Origin: Lacisediminimonas sp.
GTDB taxonomy: Bacteria; Pseudomonadota; Gammaproteobacteria; Burkholderiales; Burkholderiaceae_D
DNA length: 44,329 nt
Assembly (NCBI RefSeq): GCF_030645335.1
Contig: NZ_JAUSNH010000180.1
Location: 1 to 44,329 of the forward strand
Reading direction: 5' to 3'
Of the stretch, positions 15,847-25,263 are shown piece by piece. Made by a program: the position numbers and the translations under genes. The notes under the pieces were generated by a model that saw only the letters and a list, made by a program, of their open reading frames with translations, ran no database searches and was not told the origin of the DNA. Within the stretch, counting starts at the first letter, position 1. Each line of letters starts with the position of its first letter.

Positions 15847-18204
15847 TCAGGGCCGCACGCCGCTATCCATCGTTTCGATCGCGCGCCGGGCGGCCCTGCG
15901 CGCAGCAGCAACCGGGTCGTCGTTGCCAGCTTGGCCGGTACCGGCGCCGGCCGCGTCGCTGACGACGAGCGCGCCATCGGCCGCGCGGGTCACGATCAGT
16001 GCATCCTCGGTGCCGCCGCTGCTGTCGCCGCGCTCCAGCCACGGGACGCCCGGCGTGACCAGCATTTCAGCGCGCCGGGGCCTGGGGAAATTCGCCCTGG
16101 CATCCAGACGCTTTTGCCTGAACAAGGACTGGTAGAAATCGCCGACCAGCGTCAGCGCATTATGTCCGCCCTGCCCCCAATAATTGCTGCGCATGGTGAC
16201 GCGGGCATCATTGAATCCGACCCAGGCGCCGCTCACCAGTTGCGGATGCATCATGATGAACCAGCCATCCGTATTGAACTGCGTGGTGCCGGTCTTGCCG
16301 GCAACGTCGGCCTGGATACCGAAGCGGGACCTGATTTGCTGCCCGGTGCCGCGGCTGACCGCGCCGCGCAGCATGTCGATCAACTCGATTGCGGTGCTCT
16401 CCTTCATCGCCGGCACCGGATCGGCGCCAAACTGCGCGATCACTTGTCCGTGGCGATCGGTAATGCGGCTGACCACGATCGGTTGCCGATACTGGCCGAT
16501 GCTGGCGATGGTCGAATACGCAGAGACCATTTCCAGCAGGCTGACCGCACTCGTGCCCAGCGCCAGCGATGGGACAGGATCGAGACGGCTGCGGTTCACG
16601 CCGGCGGCCCTGGCCAGGGCGACGGTGTCTTCCACCCCGACATCGTGCATGACCTGGGCGGTGATGGTGTTGCGCGACAGGATCAGCCCCTCGCGCATGC
16701 TCATCGGCATTTCAGTTGGCGCGCCCATGTCGGTCGGCATCCATGCATCCCCTGCCCGCGTGCTGATACTGACCCGGGTATCGAGGTAGGTGCGCATCGG
16801 GCTGAAGCCGCGCTCCAGCGCCGCGCCGTAGACCAGCGGCTTGAAGGTGGATCCCGGCTGGCGCAATGCCTGCGCCACATGGTCGAACTGGTCGCGCCCG
16901 AAGTCGCGACTGCCGACCCAGGCCTTGACCTCGCCGGACTGCGGGTCGAGCGCCACGAAGCCTGCCTCCAGCCGGGACTTGGCGGCCTTCAGGCGCGCCA
17001 TGAACTGGCGGTCATTGCGCAATGTTTCCAACATCCCGGCCGCTGCCTTGCCCTGCGCCACGCCCTTGCGGAATTCCGGCGACTCGCGCACGAACAACTC
17101 GATCAGGTCCTCGCGCGTGTCCCAGAAGTAGCCAAATGGCTCGACCTCGCGATGCTTGCTGGCGTAGGCCGCCGCCGATCGTGACAACAACTGTCCGGAA
17201 CGCTGCGCCCATTCGACATCGGCCACCATTTGCAGCGCCCTGGTCTGCTTGTCCACTGCGCGCAATGCCTGCTCCTGCAAGCCGGTGTCGAGTGTGGTGT
17301 GGATCACCAGGCCAGCAGTGCCCAGATCAAGCTGATTGGCCTGCGCCCACGCCAGCAGCCAGCGGCGTACATATTCGGTGTAGTGCATGGCGCTCGTGTT
17401 GACCGGCTCCTGTTGCCGGCTAAAACGCAATTGCAGCGGCAATTCGCGCAGGCGCTGCAGATCCTGCGGCGGTAGCTGGCCCTCGCGCGCCAGCTGCGAC
17501 AGTACGACATTGCGTCGTTCGAGCGCGCGCTGTGGATTGACGACCGGATTGTAGTAATGGGTGCCCTTGAGCATGCCGACCAGGGTGGCGCTTTCTGGCG
17601 CATTGAGCTCCACGGCGGTCTTTGCGAAATAAGTCCGGGCGGCCATTTCGATGCCGGACACGTTGTAGAGGAAGGGCATGGTGTTCAGGTAGATTTCCAG
17701 GATTTCGTCCTTGCTGTGGGTACGCTCGATTTCCAGTGCGGTCAGCATTTCCCTGAGCTTGCGGCCGGGGCTGCGGCTGCGGCCGATTTGCTCTGGAAAA
17801 AGGTTGCGGGCGAGTTGCTGGGTCAGGGTGGAGCCACCCTGCATGTCGCCGGTCAGGGTTTGCCAGGCGGCGGACAGGGTGCGGATGACATCGATGCCCT
17901 GGTGTTCATGGAAGCGGCGGTCTTCGGTGGCTAGCAGGGCCTGCACTACCCAGGGGGAGATCTGGTTCAGTTTGACCCACTGGCGGTCGATTTTCTTGAA
18001 TTGGGTCAGCTGGTGGCCGTCGGCTGTGAGCACGATGCTGGGCTTTTCTGTTTGCAGGGTGCGCAGGTGGTCTAGCGATGGGAGCTTGTTGTTCAGTTGC
18101 CAGAGTTGATGGGTGAGGACGCTTGCGGCTGTTATCAGCGTTGCGGCTGTTGCCAGTAGCACAAATTGCAGCGGGGATAGCCGGAGGCGGCGGCTGGGGG
18201 GCAT
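15847..18204 (-). CDS. Class A penicillin-binding protein (transglycosylase/transpeptidase)
   Basis: A 785-residue peptidoglycan synthase with one N-terminal membrane anchor (about 10-30). The GT51 glycosyltransferase domain shows catalytic E95 in ATEDRRFHEHQGID, and GGSTLTQQLARNLF at 123-136. The transpeptidase domain shows S452-TFK (catalytic Ser), S510-RN and K637-TGT. A stretch at about 330-410, between the two domains, is longer than in minimal proteins of the family. ATG 18204 has AAGGAG 8 bases upstream, a clear ribosome site. The C terminus is Ala/Gly-rich. It could be called PBP1A-like, but assignment to one paralogue is not possible here. Confidence 0.92.
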   Translation of the reverse strand: MPPSRRLRLSPLQFVLLATAATLITAASVLTHQLWQLNNKLPSLDHLRTLQTEKPSIVLTADGHQLTQFKKIDRQWVKLNQISPWVVQALLATEDRRFHEHQGIDVIRTLSAAWQTLTGDMQGGSTLTQQLARNLFPEQIGRSRSPGRKLREMLTALEIERTHSKDEILEIYLNTMPFLYNVSGIEMAARTYFAKTAVELNAPESATLVGMLKGTHYYNPVVNPQRALERRNVVLSQLAREGQLPPQDLQRLRELPLQLRFSRQQEPVNTSAMHYTEYVRRWLLAWAQANQLDLGTAGLVIHTTLDTGLQEQALRAVDKQTRALQMVADVEWAQRSGQLLSRSAAAYASKHREVEPFGYFWDTREDLIELFVRESPEFRKGVAQGKAAAGMLETLRNDRQFMARLKAAKSRLEAGFVALDPQSGEVKAWVGSRDFGRDQFDHVAQALRQPGSTFKPLVYGAALERGFSPMRTYLDTRVSISTRAGDAWMPTDMGAPTEMPMSMREGLILSRNTITAQVMHDVGVEDTVALARAAGVNRSRLDPVPSLALGTSAVSLLEMVSAYSTIASIGQYRQPIVVSRITDRHGQVIAQFGADPVPAMKESTAIELIDMLRGAVSRGTGQQIRSRFGIQADVAGKTGTTQFNTDGWFIMMHPQLVSGAWVGFNDARVTMRSNYWGQGGHNALTLVGDFYQSLFRQKRLDARANFPRPRRAEMLVTPGVPWLERGDSSGGTEDALIVTRAADGALVVSDAAGAGTGQAGNDDPVAAARRAARRAIETMDSGVRP

Positions 18205-18276
18205 TTCGGTGCTCCTTGGTTGGGGAGCTAGATGGACAACAAATGAGGGGCTTAGTTTTTTGTTGGCGCCATCGTC

Positions 18277-19644
18277 ATGGCTCGCCCTTGCGGCATCGTG
18301 GCCGCGGTGATACCGTCCTGCATCGTGAATTCCATTACCTCTCCCTCCGCTGCCCTGTTGCCGGCGAACGCTGTGCTGCGTACCACGCTGCATGACGAGG
18401 TGCATGCGCGGCCGTCTGTGCGGATTGACTTGCCGGCGCTGGTGGTGTTTGTGACGGTGCTTAACGAAGGCGTGGACCGGGCGGCGGAATGCGAGCACCT
18501 GCGCCTGCTGCCTGGGCAGGGCGGGCTGACGCAGGCGGATTTGCAACAGAATTTTGTACGGCTGCGGCTGGGTGGCTCAACGCTGCGCTGGGAGCGGCAT
18601 GGCGAATTTACGCGTTATGTTTTATTGCAGGAATCTGCCGCCAGGCTCCCTGAGCCGGGTGACGCCGGCTCCCTGCGCGCCTGCCTGCCGGTCGATCCCG
18701 GCTGGCTGGCTGCCATTCCCGGACGCACCATCGCCGCCATTGAACTGACCATGCTCACCGGCGACCTGTCCGATCCACAGGCTGCCCTGGCTACGGCGCA
18801 GCAATGGTTCGACGCCGGCACCGTTGTTGCTTCGCTGCTGGGTAACGGGCATTCGCTGGCGGTGACGGATTTCCATTTGCGACCGGACGGCTTCGAGCGC
18901 ATCGTCGTGATCGCCAAGCCCGATACCAGCGCGGCCCGGGCCGGCCGTGTCGCACAGCGGCTGCTGGACCTGGAAACCTACCGGCTGATGTCGCTGCGCG
19001 GGCTGCCGTCTGCCAAGGAACTGCTGCCGATCCTGGCGCAGTCCGAAGCGGCGCTGGCGGACATCACGGCGCAGCTGGAAGCACGCACGTCTTCCGAAGA
19101 CGAATTGCTCGACACGCTGATCCATGTTGCCGCCGGCGTCGAGCGCGCCACGGCGCAGCACGCCTATCGTTTCTCGGCCACGCAAGCCTATGACGCACTG
19201 GTGCGGCAACGCATCGTTGAAATGCGCGAGGCGCCGGTGCCCGGCACCCAGACCATCGGCGAATTCCTGCAGCGCAGGCTGTCGCCGGCGATGGCGACTG
19301 TCGCTGCGACGTCGCAACGCCTGAGTTCGCTGTCGCAGCGCATCGAGCGCACCAGCGCGCTGCTGCGCACCCGGGTCGATATCGCCACGGAAAAACAGAA
19401 TCACCAGTTGCTGGCCAAGCTCACGCGTGGACAAGAATTGCAGTTGCGCCTGCAAGCCACCGTCGAAGGCCTGTCGATCGCCGCGATTTCGTACTATGTG
19501 GTCAGCTTGTTGCTGTATGCAGCGAAGTCACTCAAGGCGCTCGGGCTGCCGCTGCAACCGGAGGTGGCGGCCGGTGCGCTGATACCGGTGGTGCTGTTTG
19601 GCGTATGGCGATTGACGCGGCGGATCCACGCACGGTTGCATTGA
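18277..19644 (+). CDS. DUF3422 family membrane protein
   Basis: A protein of up to 455 residues belonging to DUF3422, which is widespread in proteobacteria and has no known function. The family's LHDEVHARPSVRI motif lies near the N terminus. A long helical middle follows, with many Gln/Arg/Glu residues, and two membrane helices lie at the C terminus (about 415-435 and 440-452) before a basic end. The start is uncertain: ATG 18277 has no good ribosome site, and the GTG at 18325 would give NSITSPSAALLPANAVLRTT, closer to relatives. It is divergent from the penicillin-binding protein gene and convergent with the cyclase gene. Confidence 0.82.
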   Translation: MARPCGIVAAVIPSCIVNSITSPSAALLPANAVLRTTLHDEVHARPSVRIDLPALVVFVTVLNEGVDRAAECEHLRLLPGQGGLTQADLQQNFVRLRLGGSTLRWERHGEFTRYVLLQESAARLPEPGDAGSLRACLPVDPGWLAAIPGRTIAAIELTMLTGDLSDPQAALATAQQWFDAGTVVASLLGNGHSLAVTDFHLRPDGFERIVVIAKPDTSAARAGRVAQRLLDLETYRLMSLRGLPSAKELLPILAQSEAALADITAQLEARTSSEDELLDTLIHVAAGVERATAQHAYRFSATQAYDALVRQRIVEMREAPVPGTQTIGEFLQRRLSPAMATVAATSQRLSSLSQRIERTSALLRTRVDIATEKQNHQLLAKLTRGQELQLRLQATVEGLSIAAISYYVVSLLLYAAKSLKALGLPLQPEVAAGALIPVVLFGVWRLTRRIHARLH

Positions 19645-19671
19645 TTCGGATTCCAGCGCGTTCCAGAGCGT

Positions 19672-20838
19672 TCACGCGGCGTTGCCGCCGGCTCTGCCGT
19701 ACTGGATTGCCTCGTCGGCGATGACCACGCAATTGCGCCCGCTGGTCTTGGCCTTGTACATCGCCAGGTCGGCGCAGCGGATCAGTTCTGCCGCCGTGCC
19801 GCCATGTTCTGGAAAACTGGCGATCCCCACTGACAAGGTCGATCCGACCTGCAGTTCGCCATAGGGCGCACGACTGCTGGCAAAATCCGCCCTCAATTGC
19901 TCGGCCCGCTCGTGCGCCGTGGCTGCCGTGACACCAGGCAGTAGCAGCACGAACTCTTCTCCACCGTAGCGACAGACGACATCGGAGGCGCGCACCTGCG
20001 CATCGAGCAGCGCTGCCAGCAGCTTCAACACCTCGTCACCGGCCTGGTGACCGTGGTCGTCGTTGATGCGCTTGAACCAGTCAATGTCGATCATCGCCAC
20101 CGACAGCGGTAAATCCTCTCGTGAACAACGCGCCAGTTCACGCTCCAGGGTCGCATCGAAATAGCGGCGGTTGTACAGGCCGGTCAGGGCGTCGCGGTAA
20201 GCCTGGTCGCGCAGCTTGGACTGCAGGAGTGTGTTCTCCTGCAGCTGGCGCTCGAGTTCCTGTTCGCGCAACTGCAATTGGCCCTTGGTCTCTTGCAGTT
20301 TCAGCGCGCGCGCATAGGCGTTTTCTGCCACCACCAGCACGTAGAACATGATCGACAGCACGCTAAGCAGCGTGACAGCCAGGTTGGTGTCAGGCGAAAA
20401 ATGCCAGCCGTTGATTGCGCCCATCGGCAGCGCACCGGCCAGCATCGAGGCCAGGGCCTGCGGGAAACCGATGCGGCCACGGAAGACTGTCATGTTGACC
20501 GTGATCGTCACCAGGAAAATGAAGGTGATCCAGATCGGGAATCCGAGCGCTGCCGCCCAGGCGCCAAAGCACACGCCGTCGAGCAACAGATTCTGCATCT
20601 CGGCACGGCGCTGGTCGCTCGCATACAAGGCGCGAAAGTAGACCAGTTGCGGATAAACGATGCATTGCAGGACTAACAGAACCCAGGGCAAGACCCCCAT
20701 GTTCTGGGGCGCGAAATGGGCGGCCACGGTGGCCAGGACGAGCAGGCTGCATCCGGCGCGGTTGCGCCGGTTCATTTTTACCGTCCAGTGCACTGGACGG
20801 GATTTCGACCGGGCGGCATCCTGTGTCATTGTTTCCAT
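19672..20838 (-). CDS. MASE2-GGDEF diguanylate cyclase
   Basis: A 388-residue membrane-bound enzyme that makes cyclic di-GMP. The N-terminal half (about 20-175) has several membrane helices with MASE2 character, as in AdrA/DgcC. A short coiled coil (about 180-210; LQETKGQLQLREQELERQLQ) follows. The GGDEF domain includes DALTGLYNRRYFD, the metal/substrate segment IDIDWFKRIND, and the active loop GGEEF at 292-296. An RxxD feedback site (R283-D286) lies five residues before the loop, so product inhibition is expected. It stands alone, with its promoter likely in the 110 bases before sirB2. Confidence 0.93.
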   Translation of the reverse strand: METMTQDAARSKSRPVHWTVKMNRRNRAGCSLLVLATVAAHFAPQNMGVLPWVLLVLQCIVYPQLVYFRALYASDQRRAEMQNLLLDGVCFGAWAAALGFPIWITFIFLVTITVNMTVFRGRIGFPQALASMLAGALPMGAINGWHFSPDTNLAVTLLSVLSIMFYVLVVAENAYARALKLQETKGQLQLREQELERQLQENTLLQSKLRDQAYRDALTGLYNRRYFDATLERELARCSREDLPLSVAMIDIDWFKRINDDHGHQAGDEVLKLLAALLDAQVRASDVVCRYGGEEFVLLLPGVTAATAHERAEQLRADFASSRAPYGELQVGSTLSVGIASFPEHGGTAAELIRCADLAMYKAKTSGRNCVVIADEAIQYGRAGGNAA

Positions 20839-20948
20839 TCGGCAAGTTTAGCAGTATCACCGATATGAGCCTATCGACCCACAGAAATTCGATGGGGACA
20901 CGATAAGGTGCTCATGGAATGCACAGCTTGCACTGGCGCGGAAGGGAT

Positions 20949-21335
20949 TCAGCCAGGGTTCCAGGCCGGATCGCGCGTCAGCGCCACGCCGACGATATAG
21001 CAAAACATCAACAATGCACCTACCAGTGCCGCCAGCCGGATGGGTCTGGAACGGCCTCGTTTCAGGGCGATCGTTCCCAGCAAAATGTAGATCGTCAGCG
21101 CCAGCACTTTCGCAGTCAGCCAGGCGCGCTCGAACGGATATTGCCCGCTCCAGGCGGCCAGGGCGATCGCGCTGGCCAGCAGCACTGTGTCCACCAGGTG
21201 CGGCACTAACTTTACCCAGCGCTGCTGCAAGCGCGCCGGGGCGGCCAGCATCCACCATCCACGCAGCAGGAACAGCGCACCGGACAGCGCAACGGCGCTG
21301 ACATGCAGATGTTTCAGTGCGAGATAGCTCAACAC
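20949..21335 (-). CDS. SirB2 family integral membrane protein
   Basis: A 128-residue protein with four hydrophobic helices, matching the SirB2 family (LALKHLHVSAVALSGALFLLRG, KLVPHLVDTVLL). The name comes from Salmonella invasion regulation, but the molecular function is unknown. It lies 4 bases downstream of nsrR on the same strand, so the two are probably cotranscribed under the NsrR-controlled promoter. That would link it to the nitrosative stress response, by inference. Confidence 0.85.
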   Translation of the reverse strand: MLSYLALKHLHVSAVALSGALFLLRGWWMLAAPARLQQRWVKLVPHLVDTVLLASAIALAAWSGQYPFERAWLTAKVLALTIYILLGTIALKRGRSRPIRLAALVGALLMFCYIVGVALTRDPAWNPG

Positions 21336-21339
21336 CGCG

Positions 21340-21810
21340 CTAAGCCTTCTTGTTGCCCGCAGGCATCAGCCTGAGAACCGGCAGCGCCACCGAGTGGCGC
21401 AAGCCCTTCGGATCGGAAAGTATCTGGTCGAGCGTGACGCCGTCCAATACCGCCAGCCATGCTTGCGTCGCCTGTCGCAATACGTCCTTTAGCTGGCATG
21501 TCGGCGCCAGCACGCAGTCGTTACGGACCGGGTCGAAGCATTCGACCATATTGAAGTCCGGTTCGGTCAGCCTGACCACGGCGCCGAGATTGATGTCGCC
21601 CGGCTCCATCGCCAGGCGCAAGCCGCCGCCCCGGCCGCGCATGGTCTGCACCATACCCGACAAGCCAAGCTGATGCACGACCTTCGTCAGGTGATTGTTG
21701 GAGATGCCGTAGGCGTCCGATATTTCCCGGATCGTGACCAATTGCTCGCGATGCAGGCCGAGATACATCAGCGTGCGCAAGGCGTAGTCGGTGTAATCAG
21801 TCAGTCGCAT
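21340..21810 (-). CDS. nsrR: Rrf2-family nitric oxide-sensing repressor NsrR
   Basis: A 156-residue Rrf2 regulator. A winged helix domain is at the N terminus (about 1-70; MRLTDYTDYALRTLMYL and ISNNHLTKVVHQL). Three cysteines, C91, C99 and C105 in ECFDPVRNDC-VLAPTC, ligate the iron-sulfur cluster. NO destroys or modifies the cluster and releases repression. The Cys pattern with CFDP and NxC separates NsrR from IscR. It is divergent from nnrS; the NsrR-type palindrome in between suggests control of nnrS and of itself. Confidence 0.93.
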   Translation of the reverse strand: MRLTDYTDYALRTLMYLGLHREQLVTIREISDAYGISNNHLTKVVHQLGLSGMVQTMRGRGGGLRLAMEPGDINLGAVVRLTEPDFNMVECFDPVRNDCVLAPTCQLKDVLRQATQAWLAVLDGVTLDQILSDPKGLRHSVALPVLRLMPAGNKKA

Positions 21811-21926
21811 GAGTGCAGCACTGCTCCAGTATCGTGGCCGGGGTTGTCGCAGGTTTCGGCGGTTCTGACCGCGCTGATTTACGTTGATGTGCTTTGCAAT
21901 GGTTGCTTTGCGAAGGCTTCAAATAT

Positions 21927-21949
21927 AACATGCATTCATTCTGCATCTT
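21927..21949. promoter_or_regulatory. NsrR-type operator between nsrR and nnrS
   Basis: This 23-bp site begins AACATGCATT and ends TGCATCTT, around a central TCATTC. It matches the known NsrR consensus (two AAGATGCAT-like arms facing each other, 23 bp in all) in most positions. It directly follows a possible -10 box TATAAC at 21924-21929 reading toward nnrS, a position that would block RNA polymerase. Confidence 0.75.
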
Positions 21950-22024
21950 TGAAAGTGCAGCAAAAAAAGTAGTCGAAAGACATCGGTGCAAAGCGCGCCA
22001 TCACACCATCGAAGGAGCTGCGAA

Positions 22025-23257
22025 ATGTCGCTGCTTTCCAATCAGGATTCTCCCGGCCAGCCCACCATCCAGGACATCGCCCGCAAGCGCAATCAGCCAC
22101 CGCCGCCGCCAGTGACGACCGTGCCGCTGTGGCGGCTCGGGTTCCGGCCGTTTTACCTGCTGGCCGCTGCCTTCGCGGGCGTCGCCGTGCCGCTCTGGCT
22201 GGCAACGTTTCTCGGGGTCCTGCCCGCCACCGGGGCCAGTCTTGCATGGCATGTGCATGAGATGGTGTTCGGCTTTGCCGCTGCCGTCATCGTCGGCTTC
22301 CTGTTCACCGCGGCGGGCAACTGGACCGGACGACCGACGCCGCGCGGGCGCCATTTGGCCGCGCTCGCCGCGCTCTGGCTGGCTGGCCGGGTGGCAATGC
22401 TGTTCGCCCCCGCTGGCGTGGCCGCGCTGGTCGACCTGGCTTTCCTGCCGCTGGCCGCGTGGCCGCTGTACCAGGTGCTGCAGCGCGCCGGCAACAAGCG
22501 CAATCTGTTCCTGGTTGGCTTGCTGGCGCTGCTTGCCGCACTCAATGCCAGTTTCCACGGTGCCGTGCTGGGCTGGTGGCCGCTCGATCCGGTCCATCCG
22601 CTCGAGTCCGCCATCCTGGTGCTGGTGATCATTGAATCCGTGATGGGCGGGCGGGTGATCCCGATGTTCACCGCCAATACGCTGGGTGGCGTGCAGCCCG
22701 TAGTCAACCCGCGCCGCGACCGCCTTACCGTGGCCTTGCTGGCAGCAAGCGCGCTGGCCTGGACGCTGGGCGTGCCAGGGCCTGCCACGGCCGCATTGTG
22801 CGTGGCCGCTTCAATGGCGGTGTTGCTGCGCGTGCTCGGCTTCATGCCGCACCGCACGCTACGCCATCCGCTGCTGTGGGTATTGCACCTGTCCTACGCC
22901 TGGCTGTCGATCGGACTGTTCCTGCTTGGCCTGGCGGCGCTTGGCCTGGTCAGCGACAGCGCCGGCTTCCATGCGCTGGGCATTGGCGCCACGGCGGGCC
23001 TGGTGATCGGCATGCTCACGCGCACCGCGCTGGGCCATACCGGCCGGCCCTTGCAGGCAGGCCGCGCAGAGACCGTGATGTACCTGGCACTGCATGCCGG
23101 CGCTGTGTTGCGGGTACTGGCGTCGCTGCAGGTGATGGACTACAGCGTCGGGCTGCTGGTCGCATCGGCCGCCTGCTGGAGCACCGCGTTCATCCTGTAT
23201 GTTGTCGTGTACGGTCCTTACCTGGTCCGGCCAAGGCTGGATGGCAAGGATGGCTGA
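22025..23257 (+). CDS. nnrS: NnrS family heme/copper membrane protein
   Basis: A 410-residue polytopic protein with about 12 membrane helices. Family marks are WRLGFRPFYLLAA at the N terminus, AWHVHEMVFGFAAAVIVGFLFTA, ESVMGGRVIPMFTANTLGG and GMLTRTALGHTGRP near the C terminus, with conserved His residues likely to hold heme. NnrS relieves nitrosative stress in several proteobacteria, and its gene is commonly controlled by NsrR. The ATG at 22025 follows GAAGGAG. Its promoter region carries the NsrR box. No NO reductase genes are in the window. Confidence 0.92.
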   Translation: MSLLSNQDSPGQPTIQDIARKRNQPPPPPVTTVPLWRLGFRPFYLLAAAFAGVAVPLWLATFLGVLPATGASLAWHVHEMVFGFAAAVIVGFLFTAAGNWTGRPTPRGRHLAALAALWLAGRVAMLFAPAGVAALVDLAFLPLAAWPLYQVLQRAGNKRNLFLVGLLALLAALNASFHGAVLGWWPLDPVHPLESAILVLVIIESVMGGRVIPMFTANTLGGVQPVVNPRRDRLTVALLAASALAWTLGVPGPATAALCVAASMAVLLRVLGFMPHRTLRHPLLWVLHLSYAWLSIGLFLLGLAALGLVSDSAGFHALGIGATAGLVIGMLTRTALGHTGRPLQAGRAETVMYLALHAGAVLRVLASLQVMDYSVGLLVASAACWSTAFILYVVVYGPYLVRPRLDGKDG

Positions 23258-23281
23258 GCCTGCTGCGGCGTTATGTGCGCG

Positions 23282-23908
23282 TCAGAACAAGTGGCCGAGC
23301 TTGGTCGACTTGGTGTCGAGATAACGCTCGTTGGACGGGTTGCGGTTCACGGCATGCGCCAGCCGCTCGACCACAGTGACGCCAGCCTCCTGCATGGCTG
23401 CCAGTTTGCGCGGATTATTGGTCATCAGCCGCAGTGAGTGGACACCCAGCGCATCGAGCATCGGCCGGACGATCGAATAGTCGCGCAAGTCCGAGTCGAA
23501 TCCGAGTGCGTGGTTGGCCTGTACCGTATCGGCGCCGGCATCTTGCAGCCGGTAGGCCCGCAGCTTGTTCACCAGGCCGATGCCGCGCCCCTCCTGCCGC
23601 AGGTAGAGCACGACGCCGCGCCCTTCGGCCGCGATTTTTTGCAGCGCCCACTCCAGTTGCGCACCGCAATCGCAGCGCTGGCTGAACAAGGCATCGCCGG
23701 TCAGGCATTCGGAATGGATGCGCGACAGTACCGGCAGGCCGTTGGCGACATCGCCCAGCACCAGCGCCAGGTGCTCCTTGCCGGTTTCAGCTTCGACAAA
23801 AGCGGTCAGGTCGAACGTCGCCCACGGCGTGGGCAGCTTGCAGGGCGGGATGATTTCCAGGCGGGGTTGTGGTGCCGGGCTGCTGGCCGGTGGTGGCGTC
23901 GAAGTCAT
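23282..23908 (-). CDS. ribA: GTP cyclohydrolase II
   Basis: A 208-residue enzyme opening the imidazole ring of GTP, the first step of riboflavin synthesis. The zinc site is C68, C79 and C81 ([16 protein letters not shown]). The substrate segment is [12 protein letters not shown] at 101-112, and the C-terminal half contains [13 protein letters not shown]. The first 18 residues are a Ser/Pro-rich lead. It is a stand-alone RibA, separate from any RibB domain, consistent with a second copy besides the main riboflavin operon, although that cannot be checked here. It lies downstream of an FMN-dependent reductase pair on the same strand. Confidence 0.95.
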   Translation of the reverse strand: MTSTPPPASSPAPQPRLEIIPPCKLPTPWATFDLTAFVEAETGKEHLALVLGDVANGLPVLSRIHSECLTGDALFSQRCDCGAQLEWALQKIAAEGRGVVLYLRQEGRGIGLVNKLRAYRLQDAGADTVQANHALGFDSDLRDYSIVRPMLDALGVHSLRLMTNNPRKLAAMQEAGVTVVERLAHAVNRNPSNERYLDTKSTKLGHLF

Positions 23909-24035
23909 GACAGATGATTCTTGGGTGGTGTGGTCAGGCGCATCAGGCCTACCAGCATAAACGAGTTGGGCGCGCAGGTCAGTTTCATCCGATGCTGCAG
24001 CGCCCGGGATAACGGCAGCGCCAATCAGGGCGCGG

Positions 24036-25166
24036 TCATTCATCCAGCGCAGGATAGTCGATGTAGCCGACCGGCCCCGGCTTGTAGAAGGTTTTCGGAT
24101 TGGCCACATTGAGCGGCGCATTTTTCTTCAGCCGCGGCACCAGGTCCGGATTGGCGAGGAAGGCGCGTCCGAAAGAAACGGCGTCGGCGCGGCCAGTTTC
24201 CACGGCATCGATCGCCATTGCGCGGTCATAGCCATTGTTGGCGATATACGCGCCCCGGAACGCTTTGCGGGCGGCGGCAAAGTCAAATCCGGCCAGGTCG
24301 CGCGCACCGCCGGTGGAACCCTCGATGAAATGGATGAATGCAATGCCGCGCTTGTCGAGTTCGCCGACCAGGTAAGCAAACACCGGCTGCGGATCACTGT
24401 CGGTCAGGCCATTGACTGGCGCCACCGGCGACAGCCGTATGCCAACCCGGCCAGCGCCGATCTCGGCGGCCACGGCATCCACCACTTCCAGCGCGAAGCG
24501 GCAACGGTTCTGCACCGAGCCACCGTAGCGGTCGGTGCGCTGGTTGGCGCCGTCGCGCAGGAACTGGTCGACCAGATAGCCATTGGCGCCATGGATTTCG
24601 ACGCCATCGAAGCCGGCGCGCATCGCATTGGCCGCCGCCCGCCGGAATTCATCGACGATGGCTGGAATCTCACCGATGTCGAGCGCACGCGGTTGCGGTG
24701 TCTGCACTTTGCCCGAATGCGTATAAGCGACCATGTCGGCCTGCACGGCGGAGGGCGCAACCGGCGCCGCACCGCCAGTGAGTTCCGGATGACTGATACG
24801 GCCGACATGCCATATCTGCGCCAGGATTCTGGAGCCGGCCTGATGCACTGCGGCGGTAATGCGCTTCCAGCCTTCGACTTGCGCCTCGGAATAAATGCCG
24901 GGCGTGGCCAGGTAGCCTTTGCCCAGCGGCGACACTTGCGTGCCCTCGCTGATGATGAGGCCGGCGTTGCTGCGTTGCCGGTAATACTCCACGTTCATCT
25001 CGCTGCCCGGGATATCGCCGGCGGCTTCATCGGCGCGGCTGCGAGTCAGTGGCGCCATCACGACCCGGTTGCAAAGTTCGATGTCGCCGATCCGGACCGG
25101 CTGGAACAGTTTCACATCGCCGGCGTTGTCGGATCCGGCCTGGGTTTGCGTCAAGGGTGCATTCAT
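24036..25166 (-). CDS. Old Yellow Enzyme-family alkene reductase (NemA type)
   Basis: A 376-residue FMN flavoprotein that reduces activated C=C bonds, such as enones, maleimides and nitro compounds, with NADPH. Family motifs are [10 protein letters not shown] near the N terminus, [32 protein letters not shown] with the substrate-binding His/Asn pair, and [20 protein letters not shown] binds the FMN phosphate. The ATG at 25166 gives a short Thr/Gln-rich lead. An NADPH-dependent FMN reductase gene lies 97 bases upstream on the same strand, so the two are likely coexpressed. Confidence 0.93.
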   Translation of the reverse strand: MNAPLTQTQAGSDNAGDVKLFQPVRIGDIELCNRVVMAPLTRSRADEAAGDIPGSEMNVEYYRQRSNAGLIISEGTQVSPLGKGYLATPGIYSEAQVEGWKRITAAVHQAGSRILAQIWHVGRISHPELTGGAAPVAPSAVQADMVAYTHSGKVQTPQPRALDIGEIPAIVDEFRRAAANAMRAGFDGVEIHGANGYLVDQFLRDGANQRTDRYGGSVQNRCRFALEVVDAVAAEIGAGRVGIRLSPVAPVNGLTDSDPQPVFAYLVGELDKRGIAFIHFIEGSTGGARDLAGFDFAAARKAFRGAYIANNGYDRAMAIDAVETGRADAVSFGRAFLANPDLVPRLKKNAPLNVANPKTFYKPGPVGYIDYPALDE

Positions 25167-25263
25167 CGATCTTGTTCCTGTTGCGATTCTTGGTTCTGTT
25201 GTTTCTGTTGGCCTTTGTGCGGCGCAGATGGTCGCCCCGGCTTCGGGCGGCAGCGCTGCAGGC

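Noticed and set aside
15931-17184. Plus-strand open frame of 417 codons opposite the penicillin-binding protein
   Set aside because: Antisense shadow of a gene with all catalytic motifs intact; no protein-family character.
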